Source: Limnomonas spitsbergensis
Lineage: Eukaryota; Chlorophyta; Chlorophyceae; Chlamydomonadales
Length of the DNA stretch: 64,000 nucleotides
Direction of reading: 5' to 3'
Assembly: GCA_037349105.1 (NCBI GenBank)
Contig: JAYJMM010000017.1
Span: 620,001-684,000 of the forward strand
A model generated the notes under the pieces. The model saw only the letters and a program-made list of their open reading frames with translations. It did not search any database and was not told where the DNA came from. The translations under genes were made by a program, and so were the position numbers. Below, one piece after another: positions 10,101 through 22,100 of the stretch. Position 1 is the first letter of the stretch. Each line of letters begins with the position of its first letter.

Positions 10101-13100
10101 CAGTGGTGGCTGCCCAGTGGCCTGCCAAAGGAGGTCTGGTATGTGCACTGAAGGCAACACGGACCTGCAGCTGCATCAGCAGATCCTTGAAGCCTATAAT
10201 TTATAGTTAACTTAATCCTGAACCCTAAACCCTGGTGTGTGCACTGAAGTCAACACTGACCTGCAACTGCATCAGCAGATCCTTGAAGCTCTGGCTCGTC
10301 ATATTGACGGCGGACAGGGATAGCTGCCGCAGGTGCTACACAAGGAAAGGAACAGCAAGCAACATCATCGTCAAGATGAAGCTTAAGAAAGAAAGAAAGA
10401 AAGCATGGAAGGAGTAGCTGTCAAGACAAAGCTTCACAAGGAAAGAAACAAAGCTTCACAAGGAAGGAGCAGCACGCAACAGCATCGGCAAGGCGCTGCG
10501 CGCATGATGCGCGAGCGATCTCGCCGTCTTGCTGCCACATGCCTCAACCCCTTCTGTCAATGCGGGGGACACCCACAACGCCGAGGGGCGAACAAGTCAG
10601 GGCCACGTAAATATCTCGTAAATATCTAATGCCCTTCCAACGATTTGTTCCTGAGCCCTGGGAACCTCCAAAGACATGTCATGCATTCTGCATGTCCTGT
10701 TTTAATGCAGAGGTGCTATCGTATGCAGCCTGCACATATGTGTGTGTGTGTATGTTTTGAGTATTTGCCAGTATGTTAACGTGCATGCAGACGTTTCTGC
10801 ATCTGCTTGTGTACAAGCATGTGTGTGTGTGTGTATGTGTTGGCATGTACGTGTCAGAGCACATGTTTGTGCGTGCATGTGTGCATGTGTGAACGAAAAA
10901 GTGAGTGTGCGAATGTGCATGTGTGGCCGAACAAGTGTGTGTGCGTGTGTGCATGTGTGCATGTGTGCAAAACAAAAAGTATGTGCGTGTGTGCATGTGT
11001 GCACGAAAAAGTGTGTGTACAAAACAAAAAGTGTGTGTGTTTGTGAACCTGCATACACTTTTGTGTGTCTCACCTGCAGGTCTGAGGCGATGGACTCCAT
11101 TCCATCCAGGCCACCCTCGGTTCCAAACGGGTTGTGGCTCAGGTCCAAATCCTGCAGCGACTCGTGGCACAAAACCTCCTGCGGGCCGCGATAAACAGCA
11201 CTCGTCCATTTCTGGGAAGAATCGATTTCCAGAAGCCAGCAGTGGGAAAGGTGTGACACCGTGTGGACTTGAAAATGAGGCCAACCTAGGTTGTCAGGGT
11301 TTAGGCCTCCCGGAGACCTGCAGGTTGTCGTGAGCCACGTCGAGGGACTCTTGACCCGTCTGTGTCATCGATTCCAATAGCCCCAGTGTGTCGACTCAGC
11401 TGTCGACGAGGACCCCTTGCGCACCCGGGCTGTATTTTTTGTGTTCGCGTCTCAGGTCTCTAGGGTTGGGCGGCTGGTCTCACACCTTGTGAAGTCCTAG
11501 CAAAAGAAAAGAGTGTGTGAGGTGCAGCACTGTCGATCTCAGCGCATTTAAGCTGAGATACAGATACGATAAGAGCCTAAGACATGGCTTCTTCAGCCCC
11601 CCTTGGACATAGGCCCTTGTGAGGTGCAGCACTGTCGATCTCCAGCGCACTCAGCGACAATCCAGATACACCAAGGGACTGTGGCCAGGGGGGCCTGAGG
11701 AAGCAAGCCATGCTGCTCGGGCCACAGGCCGTGGGCCAGACAAAGTTTGGCACCCTGCTGCCCGATGGTAGCCACCCAGCGGCACCCTGAAGGTGCTCTG
11801 GCACGCACTACAACAAATACTGGGGTTCAGCCTGAACCCCATTCTTTGTTCAACCTCAAACGACAAAAACCCTTGACCAGGCACCCTGAACCGTTGAGGG
11901 TGCCTGGTGAAGGGTTTTCGTCGTTTGAGGTTGAACACTGCCAGGGTAACCTGATGCTGCTGGCAGGCAGTACCTGAGTCAGCAGCTTCACAAATTTTGC
12001 GCAGATGCGGCATTTGGAGAGCGCGAGGTACCGCAGGCCGGGGTTGTTCCGCAGAACCAGCCCGATCTGCTCCACCGACTCGCGGACGAGCTCCAGGGGC
12101 GGCAGCTCATTCTGCAAGGGGCGGGGTACGGATACGAGTGTCGAATCAGATCACCGGATCTAGATCAGATTGCCGGATCTAGATCAGCACGCCGGATCAG
12201 GTCAGAAAATATCTCTATAACAGTTCACCGGATGCAGGCCAGCGGCAGCGGCTTTTTGAACTTGAAGACTTGAAGGCAAGGAAGATTGCTTGCTTTGAAA
12301 ACCAGCAGGCGTGATCTAGATGGGGCTCGGCCGCAGGCAGGCATGGTGCTACCAACGACTGTTGTCTGCACTAAAAGCGTGTCCAGAAAATTTCGAAAGG
12401 GGCTATACAGAGGGCCAGGGCGAGGACAGGCGTGCAGGGTATGGAAGATGCGTTTAGGGTTTAAGGTTCAGGGTTTAGAGTTTAGTTTATGCAGAGGGCG
12501 AGGACCAGGACAAGCGTGCAGGGTATGGGGGATGCATGGTAGGAGCTCGAGTTGGTCTGCAGGGCATGGAGGATGCATTGCAGCTGGAGTGGCTCTGCAT
12601 TCGGGAGTGCAAATAAGCCAACAACGTTACACCTCTGCGCCCAGCTCGAAAAGGCTCACGGCCGCGTGGGCGCCCAACCGTCTGGTTGAGAGGGAAAAGG
12701 GAAGACAAAGGGCAGAGCAGAAAGTTCTCCATAATGACGGAGCAGGACAGGCAGGGCAGAAAACAAAACATAGCAGCTTTCAAATTCGAATTTGAATTCG
12801 AGCCCTGCAGCTAGCGGTGGTAGGGGTGGGGGCGCATGCTCACTTTGTGTGCATAGTCCAGATGACTGCTGTCCAGCTCCAAAGCCACCAGCATGCTCAT
12901 CGCAGCCAAGGGATCTCTAAGTGATTAGATCTAGAGATCTGAAGTGCTGGAAATTTAAGCTCGTCCCTAATGCTCACTTTGGGCGCATAGTCCAGATGAC
13001 TGTTGTCGAGCTCCAACGCCACCAGCGTGCTCATGGCAGCCAGGCCCTGGCACAACACCTTGACGCCATCGGCCGACAGGTCAGTGCTGCTCATGGACAA

Positions 13101-16100
13101 TGAGACCAGGCCGTGTTTATCACAGCGCTGCTCCCGGAAGGCGGCGGCCAGATGAGTGGCGCCTGCAGCGGGCAGTGGGTGTGCACACTAAACCCTAAGT
13201 AATGGGCATACGCCTTAAACCCTAAGTAATGGGCATACGCATAAATCCCGAAGTAATGGGCTTGCACAAACCCCAAGTACCAGGTGCCCTAGGTAGCGAA
13301 CGTGCGCATTTAACTCTAAACTAGGCCTGTAGTCAATGACAGCTCAGGTATCTTCAAGACCTCTGGTGCCGCTCTACATGGGGCAACCCAAAAGAGAAAC
13401 ACTGAACCGGTTTACCGGCAAAATGTCCCATGCAAAATGTCCCATGCATCAATTGTCCCATGCAAAATGTCCCATGCATCAATTGTCCCATGCATCAATT
13501 GTCATGCTCTGCTGGACTGTTTAAACTTCACAAAACTTCACTGTTCTGAATCCCACAAAGCTGGATAGGAATGGCAGCTGCATGCAACAAGCCTCAGAGC
13601 TCTACCGCACGCAGACCAAATGCGGGCTTCAAAACAAGATGCTAACAAAGTGTGACCTTCAAGGGAAACAGGCTGGTGGCATGTCGTACACATGCAGGTG
13701 CGGCCGTACCTGCGTCCCCGATCTTGGGGTTGTTCGACAGGTCCAGCACGAGCAGCGTGGTGTTGCCCTCGTTCGCGCCCTCGCCGCGCAGCGCTTCGGC
13801 GACGAGTGCCACGAAGCCGGATGTGAAGTCGGTCGATCGCAGCGTCAAGTTCTCCAGAACGTCATTCCGCATCAGCACGCTCTTGAGTGCTTCAGAGGCT
13901 GCCAACGTGAATTTGTTGTCAGAGAGGTCGACCTAGTTGGGTGGTTGGGTGGTTGGGTGGGTGTCAGTGGGAAGGATTTTACTAGGCAGCCCGGAAAGGG
14001 ACGTCAACTGGTAGGGGGTCATGCAGGCAGCGGCCTAGCCCTTTCGTCCAGTTGAGGGCGAACCCTGAACCCTAAAAAAAAAAAACGTGGGGATCTTTGA
14101 CACCTTCCCCGGGTTTCTTTTGGTGTCTTTACTTTTCTTGAACCCTTCGCTCTTTTTCAGGGTTGTTTTCTTTCGGGTGCGAACAACCATCGGCGTGTCA
14201 GTGCGATAACGCACGGTATGCAACAACTTTTTCTGCCACCGGCAGGTGTCGAACTCGCGACCTCCGTTAGATCAGTATCGTCGGTGCCAGGCTGTAAGCG
14301 ACTGACACCAGTACGGCATTAGTCACGGACGTTTACGTTGGGTGGGTGGCGGGCGAGAGGTGTCATCGCCGCGCGGCCAAAAAGCTTTTCGAATATATAT
14401 CGCCTACACCCGACGTTGGGTACAATCGAATTGCATTGCTAATGCGCTGCTCTTTATCGAGGCCGCGCTTGCGGTAGAACACTTCGTGGCAACCCACCCC
14501 TGGCCTGTGTCTGCGGAGCGTCGTGAGCCGTCGCTTCGGCATAGTAGGTTTGGTGACCGTGTTTGCTTTTTTTTCTTTCTGCCATCGGCAGGTATCGAAC
14601 TCGCGACCATCGCTTGGTCAGTATCGTCGGTGCTAGGCTGTGAGCGACTGACACCAGTACGGCATTACGCACGGACGATTACGTGGCCTGTGCCTGCGGA
14701 GCGTCGTGAGCCGTCGCTTCGGCATAGTAGGTTTGGTGTGCGTTTTTTTTTTTTTTTTTTTTTTTAGTCACTTTTTTTTTCTAGGCACACTTTTTTTACA
14801 GTCTCCCATAAAGGAGATCCCTAAAAAAAAAATGAACACTTGAGACCTTGAAGCACATGCCTTTTTGTCAAGCAAGGAGAATTTCCTAGGGCAAACAACA
14901 GCCGGCCCTTGAGCAACAGGGTTTGCTGCAACATGCTAGGGTTTAGGGTTAAGGGTTTGCAGGAGATTAATACAACAACCCAAGACCCTGAACGGCCGAC
15001 CCTTAAGCAACAGGGATTGCTTCACCAGGGTAGGGTTTAGGGTCTAGGGTTTGCAGGAGAGTAATACAAAATCCCTAACCCCCAAACGGCCGGCCTTTCA
15101 GCAATAGGGATTGCTGCACCATGTAACCCTCAGATGTAGGCCGTGAGAGGCGGAGGGTTTGCAGGAGAGAGTAATATAAAAACCTGAAGGATTTTAGTGA
15201 CAGAGGTTTTGCAGGGTTTGCAGGGTGAAGGTTTTGCAGGAGAGTTATACAGGAGCCTGAAGGATTTCAGGGACAGGACTTTCCACAGTGTGAGGCCGGC
15301 CGCCCAACCCTAGAAAAACCGTGACTTGTACTGCCTTCTTTCTATTCATCCCACATACCTCCCTCACTCATATTAACTGCTATGTCATTTGTTTGCATCC
15401 CAGTGACTCTGTTTACCTTCATCAGCCTCCTGTTGTTTGCCAGCCGCTCATTAATGACCCACGTGACCTGATCCGGCGTCAGGCCTGTTGACCCAACAGC
15501 GTCCGCCCATTCACCTTATTGCACATCCTTACCTCCCCCAGGCCTAGGCACATGCCGCATAGTCTCCTTAAACCTCACGCCCCTGCGGGGCGCAGTTTTC
15601 TTTCTTTCTTTCTTATTTGCCGAAGGGAGTCACTGGTTTTCCCTGGCTATCCCACCCTATTCAGTCCCAGTACCGGTCTACAAGCGCACGTGCATCACGC
15701 ATCAAAAGTGATGCCCTGCTGCACTGTAAAGCACACACGAAAATACTTCAACCTCCTGCTCACCTTAATAATACTCCTGTTGTGTGCCAGCCCCTCGTTG
15801 ATGACCAGCGTGACCTGCTCCGGCGTCAGGAACGTCGAGGACAAGTTCAGCTCCTCTAGCGGGTCCAGCCGGGCGATGCACTCGGCGAACTCCTGGGCCG
15901 TGTTGTCTGCAAAGCAGTCCTAGCGGTGGCAAGGGGCACCAGGTTCAGGGTTCAGGGTTGAAGCCGATAAAGGACCCCGCCACCAGGAGCCCGCCACTGT
16001 CATCAGAGTCCAGGGTGTAGATATAAAGGTAGGGTACAGGTTCATCCTTGTAGCGGATCCAGCTAGACACTGCACTGTGAAAGTGTGAATCTTCTGGGAG

Positions 16101-19100
16101 GTCATGCCGCTCCCCCCGGGCCGCTGCTGTCTTCCAGGGAGTCTTCCTAGCAGCGGGTGCAGGGGCACCAGGTTTCGGGTTCAGGGTTGCAGCGTGGCCA
16201 CGATCATCCGCAAACAATTCCTGGCAGTGGATTTAGGCATCCAGAGCAGTAAAGGGAATAGGATGAAATCTGAAAAGCACTACTGGTAGTGGATTTAGGC
16301 ATCCAGAGCAGTAAAGGGAATAGGATGAAATCTGAAAAGCACTACTGGTAGTGGATAAAGGCATCCAGAGAAGTAAAGGGAATAGGATGAAATCTGAAAA
16401 GCACTACTGGTAGTGGATAAAGGCATCCAGAGAAGTAAAGGGAATAGGATGAAATATGAAAAGCACTCCTGGTGGTGGATTTAGGCATCCAGAGCAGTAA
16501 AGGGAATAGGATGAAATCTGAAAAGCACTACTGGTAGTGGATAAAGGCATCCAGAGCAGTTAAGGGAAAAGGATGAAATCTGAAAAACACTACTGGTAGT
16601 GGATTTAGGCATCCAGAGCAGTAAAGGGAAAAGGATGAAATCTGAAAAGCACTCCTGGTAGTGGATAAAGGCATCCAGAGAAGTAAAGGGAATAGGATGA
16701 AATATGAAAAGCACTACTGGTAGTGGATTTAGGCATCCAGAGCAGTAAAGGGAATAGGATGAAATCTGAAAAGCACTACTGGTAGTGGATAAAGGCATCC
16801 AGAGAAGTAAAGGGAATAGGATGAAATATGAAAAACACTCATGGCAGTTGATATACGGTAGGTATCAAGAGCAGTCAGGGAAGGGAACGGGTGAAATCCA
16901 CAAAAGAATCCCAGCAGTTGATGTAGGTATTGAGAGCAGTCAGGGAAGGGAACGGGTGAATTATGCAAAGCAATCCTGGCAGCGGAAAGGTACCAGGTTC
17001 AGGGTTCAGTATTAAGTGTTTCATGTTTAGGGCAGCGGAAAGGACCAGGTTCGGGGTTGAGGGTTTAGAGTTAAGTGTTTATAGGGTTAAGTGTTTATAG
17101 GGTTTAGTGTTTAGGGTGTAGCAGATCACCTTGAGCAGGTGGTTGTGGCTGAGGTCGAGCATCTCAAGCGTGAAGTTGGGCGATGAGTCATCGTCCTGGC
17201 CAAGTGCCCGCAAGACGGCCAACGCCCCGGTGCTGCCCATGAAGGTCTCGCTGAGGATCAGCTGGATCAGCGAATCGTTCCCCTGCAGGTAGCAGGGTTC
17301 AGGGTTTAGGGTTTAAGTTTGATTCAGGGTAAAGTGGATGGGGAGAACAAATCTGCTGGATAAGCGAATGATGATCCTGCGGGTAGCAGGGTTTAGGCAG
17401 GGTTTGGAGTTTAGGTTTCAGCAGCGCAGGGGGTGCGGGGGATGGGGAGAGCAATTTATAATCCTGCGGGTAGCAGGGTTTAGGGTTTAGGGCTTTAGTT
17501 GGATTTAGGGTTAAGCAGGGCAAGGGGGGGGGCTCAGGATGGGGAGAGCAAATTAGCTGGATCAGCGACTCGTTCTCCTGCGGGCAATAGGGTTGAGGGT
17601 TAAGATAGGGTTGGGAGTTTAGGGTTCAGCAGCGCAGGGGGGGGGGGGGGGGCGCAAATCATTATCCTGCGAACGGTGCGGCAGGACAACGGAGGGGACA
17701 GCGGCTCGTTCTCCTGCAGGTAGGAGTGCGGGAGGGATGGGGAGAGCAAATCTGCTGGATCAGTGACTCGTTCTCCTGCAGGTGGCACGATTAGGGTTTA
17801 GGGCCTAAGTCGGATTCAGGATTAAGCAGCGCGGGAGGGTGGAGGGAGGGGGAGGGGGAGGGGGAGGGGGAGAGCAAATCAATTATTTTGCCAGCGCTGG
17901 GGCGGCAGGACGGGGGAGGGGACGGCATCTCGTTTTCCTGTAAGTAGAAGTGCAAGGGGGGGGAGGAGAAGCAGCCGAGGAGGGTAGCAGGCCAGGGGGG
18001 TGGGAGGGCAGCAGGTGGGGAGGGTAGCAAGGCAGGGGGGGGGAAGGGTAGCAGGGCAGGGAGGGAGACAGCAGTTGGGAGTCATACTGAGGCAGGTAGG
18101 GCAACGAGTCTCCTTTGGGGGGAGGCAACAGCCCCCCCCCCCCAATTCAGACGGCTCTGCTCTGAGGCAACAGCCAGCATACCCGGAGTCCGTTGGCAAA
18201 GGCTACCAACGCAAAGGCAAAGGAAACAGCCCCCCCAAAAACCCAGAGGCAGCAGCCCCACCCCCAAACCCAGAGGCGAAAGCCAGCGCACCCGGAGACC
18301 GTTGGCAAAAGCTTCCACCGCCTCTTCCTCCAGCCGCAGCAGCCGCTCAGGCATGGACTCGTTCGCCGCCCTCGCTTGGCATGCCTCGCCGGAGCTATCG
18401 GTCCTTCTGTGGTTTCGGAGGGGGGCAGAAGCTCAATAATAGGCCCATTGAACATACCCCCCCCGTCTGCCTCCCCCTTCTGAACCCACATGAGCATGAA
18501 GAGGGGGTTGTTGTTGAGATCCAGGACTGTCATGGTCTTGGAGGTCAGAAGCTCAATAATAGGCCCATTGAACATACCCCCCCCAGTCCCCCTCCCCCTT
18601 CTGAACCCACATGAGCATGAAGAGGGGGTTGTTGTTGAGATCCAGGACTGTCATGGTCTTGGAGGTCAGAAGCTGAATAATAGGCTCGTTGAACATACCC
18701 CCCCCAGTCCCCCTCCCCCTTCCAAACCCACATGAGCATGAAGAGGAGGTTGTTGTTGAGATCCAGGACTGTCATGGTCTTGGAGGTCAGCAGCTCAATA
18801 ATAGGCCCGTTGAACATACCCCCCCCAGTCCCCCTACCCTTTCCAAACCCACATGAGCATGAAGAGGGGGTTATTGTTGAGGTCCAGGACTGTCATGGTC
18901 TTGGAGGTCAGAAGCTCAATAATAGGCCCGTTGAACATACCCCCCCCAGTCCCCCTACCCTTTCCAAACCCACATGAGCATGAAGAGGGGGTTATTGTTG
19001 AGATCCAGGACTGTCATGGTCTTGGAGGTCAGAAGCTCAATAATAAGCCCGTTGAACATACCCCCCCCGTCCCCCTCCCCCTTCCAAACCCACATGAGCA

Positions 19101-22100
19101 TGAAGAGGGGGTTGTTGTTGAGATCCAGGACTGTCATGGTCTTGGAGGTCAGAAGCTCAATAATAGGCCCGTTGAACATACCCCCCCCCGTCCCCCTCCC
19201 CCTTCCAAACCCACATGAGCATGAAGAGGTGGTTGTTGTTGAGATCCAGGACTGTCATGGTCTTGGAGGTCAGAAGCTCAATAATAGGCCCGTTGAACAT
19301 ACCCCCCCCCAGTCCCCCTCCCCTTTCCAAACCCACATGAGCATGAAGAGGGGGTTATTGTTGAGGTCCAGGACTGTCATGGTCTTGGAGGTCAGAAGCT
19401 CAATAATAGGCCCGTTGAACATACCCCCCCCGTCCCCCTCCCCCTTCCAAACCCACATGAGCATGAAGAGGTGGTTGTTGTTGAGATCCAGGACTGTCAT
19501 GGTCGTGGAGGTCAGAAGCTCAATAATAGGCCCGTTGAACATACCCCCCCCAGTCCCCCTCCCCCTTCCAAACCCACATGAGCATGAAGAGGTGGTTGTT
19601 GTTGAGATCCAGGACTGTCATGGTCGTGGAGGTCAGAAGCTCAATAATAGGCCCGTTGAACATACCCCCCCCAGTCCCCCTCCCCCTTCCAAACCCACAT
19701 GAGCATGAAGAGGGGGTTGTTGTTGAGATCCAGGACTGTCATGGTCTTGGAGGTCAGAAGCTCAATAATAGGCCCGTTGAACATACCCCCCCCCGTCCCC
19801 CTCCCCCTTCCAAACCCACATGAGCATGAAGAGGGGGTTGTTGTTGAGATCCAGGACTGTCATGGTCTTGGAGGTCAGAAGCTCAATAATAAGCCCGTTG
19901 AACATACCCCCCCCAGTCCCCCTCCCCCTTCCAAACCCACATGAGCATGAAGAGGGGGTTATTGTTGAGATCCAGGACTGTCATGGTCTTGGAGGTCAGA
20001 AGCTTAATAATAGGCCCGTTGAACATACCCCCCCCCGTCCCCCTCCCCCTTCCAAACCCACATGAGCATGAAGAGGGGGTTGTTGTTGAGATCCAGGACT
20101 GTCATGGTCTTGGAGGTCAGAAGCTCAATAATAAGCCCGTTGAACATACCCCCCCCCGTCCCCCTCCCCCTTCCAAACCCACATGAGCATGAAGAGGGGG
20201 TTGTTGTTGAGATCCAGGACTGTCATGGTCTTGGAGGTCAGAAGCTCAATAATAAGCCCGTTGAACATACCCCCCCCAGTCCCCCTCCCCCTTCCAAACC
20301 CACATGAGCATGAAGAGGGGGTTATTGTTGAGGTCCAGGACTGTCATGGTCTTGGAGGTCAGAAGCTTAATAATAGGCCCGTTGAGCATTTTCTTTTTCT
20401 CCAACTCCTTCTTGCTCCCCCCACCCCCCCTCCCCCCTCCAAACCCACATGAGCATGAAGAGCGGGTTATTGTTGAGATCCAGGACCGTCATCGTCTTTG
20501 AGGTCAGCAGCTCAATAATAGGCCCGTTGAACAGGTGGCCTTCCTCCACGATGGGGAGCATGTAAGATGCATCAATGTTGCAGTCGTGCAGGCGGACAAT
20601 GGTGAGGCTGTCCAGGATCAGGCGGTGGGAGATGAGCCAGAGGGAGAGCTGCTCAGTCGGGACGTACATGGAGTTGTTCTGAGCGGGGCAGGGGGCAGGG
20701 GGTAGGTGAAGGGGACAGGTGGCGCGTGGTAGATGGGTAGATATCTCACAAGATACTCTGAGCATGGGAAGGGGGGAGGGAGGACGTACATCGAGTTGTT
20801 CTGAGCGGGGCAGTGGGCAGTGGGCATCGTGCAGGAGGGAGGGGGAGGGGGATACGCAGTGAGCTGCTCTGAGTGGGTGCAGAGGGCATGGGACAGGGGG
20901 CAGGGGGCAGGGGGTGGGGGGGGCTAACATCAAGTTTTCAGAGTTGGGGCCGAGGGATAGGTGCAGGCTGGGGAGTGTAACATCACGTTGTTCCAAGTGG
21001 AATGGGGGCAGGGGGAAAGGACAGCCACTCGGGAGCTTCTGCTCTGTGTGAATTAGTGTGCATTGTCTTCGATGGCCATATTGCATCCTTTGAGGAGGGA
21101 GAGGACATCCCGGGCGCCTGGGCACAGCAGGGTTTAGGGTTAAGAGGGTCTAGGGTTCAGGGTGGGCGGGATGATACAAGTGTTTGCCCCCGTGGCATGC
21201 CCCCTCCCATCACCCACCATAACCTCCAATGTCTTCCTACCCATGTTTAAGTCGATCCTTTCTCATTTCACACCCTCCCACTTGCCACGTGCCAGCCAGT
21301 CACCACCCACCCACGCACCACGACATCCAAGTTAGACACACCCAAGCCCAACTCAGGTATTTCACTAAGTCCACTAATTTCACACCCATGCCTAAGTCAG
21401 TAATTTCACTACTTTCACACCCACGCACGTGTAACGTGCCACCTTGTCACCACCCAGTCATCACTCACCCACACACCATGACATATAAGTTAGACACACC
21501 CACGCCCAAGTCAATAATTTGATGCCCGCGCACTAATAGCATACCACCTAGTCAGCAGTACTCACCACCCACCCATGCACCATGACCTTGAAGGTTGACA
21601 GAACCATGTTCAAGTCAGTAATTTGACACCCACCTACTCGGGTAACTTGCCACCCACCCCCTTGAAACGTGCCACCTAGTCACCCACCACCCACCCCCTT
21701 GAAACGTGCCACCTAGTCACCCAACCCCCACCACCCACCCACGCACCCTAACCTTTATTAAGCTGGACACGCCCATGTCCACATCAGTGATTTGACACCC
21801 CTTCTCTTGTAACTAGCCACCCATTCACCAAACAATTCTCACCCACCAGCACAACAGAAAGAGAGAAAGCTACGCCACGTGGGAGGCGTGAGAGAAAAGG
21901 AAACAGCGCAGCCTGGCCAAAGCCACATCCACGCCTTTACCGTTCCCACGCACCAGAAAGAAAGAAAGAAAGCTACGCCACATGAGAGGCGTGGCAGCTA
22001 TGAAACTGCGCAGCCTAGGCCAAAGCCACATCCGCGCCGTTACTGTTCCCACCCACCCACTTACCAAACAGTCACCACCCACCCACGCACCATGACCTCC

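Noticed and set aside
10679..11333. His/Thr-rich or Cys/Val-rich proteins
   Set aside because: They arise from TG/CA microsatellite DNA; only the exon 23 segment is supported.
18420..20448. CRISPR-like array
   Set aside because: Units are contiguous copies of an exon edge without unique spacers, in a eukaryotic gene.
20367..21125. 252-residue continuous minus-strand ORF
   Set aside because: It runs through introns and Pro-rich low complexity; the acceptor at 20,679 defines the real exon within it.
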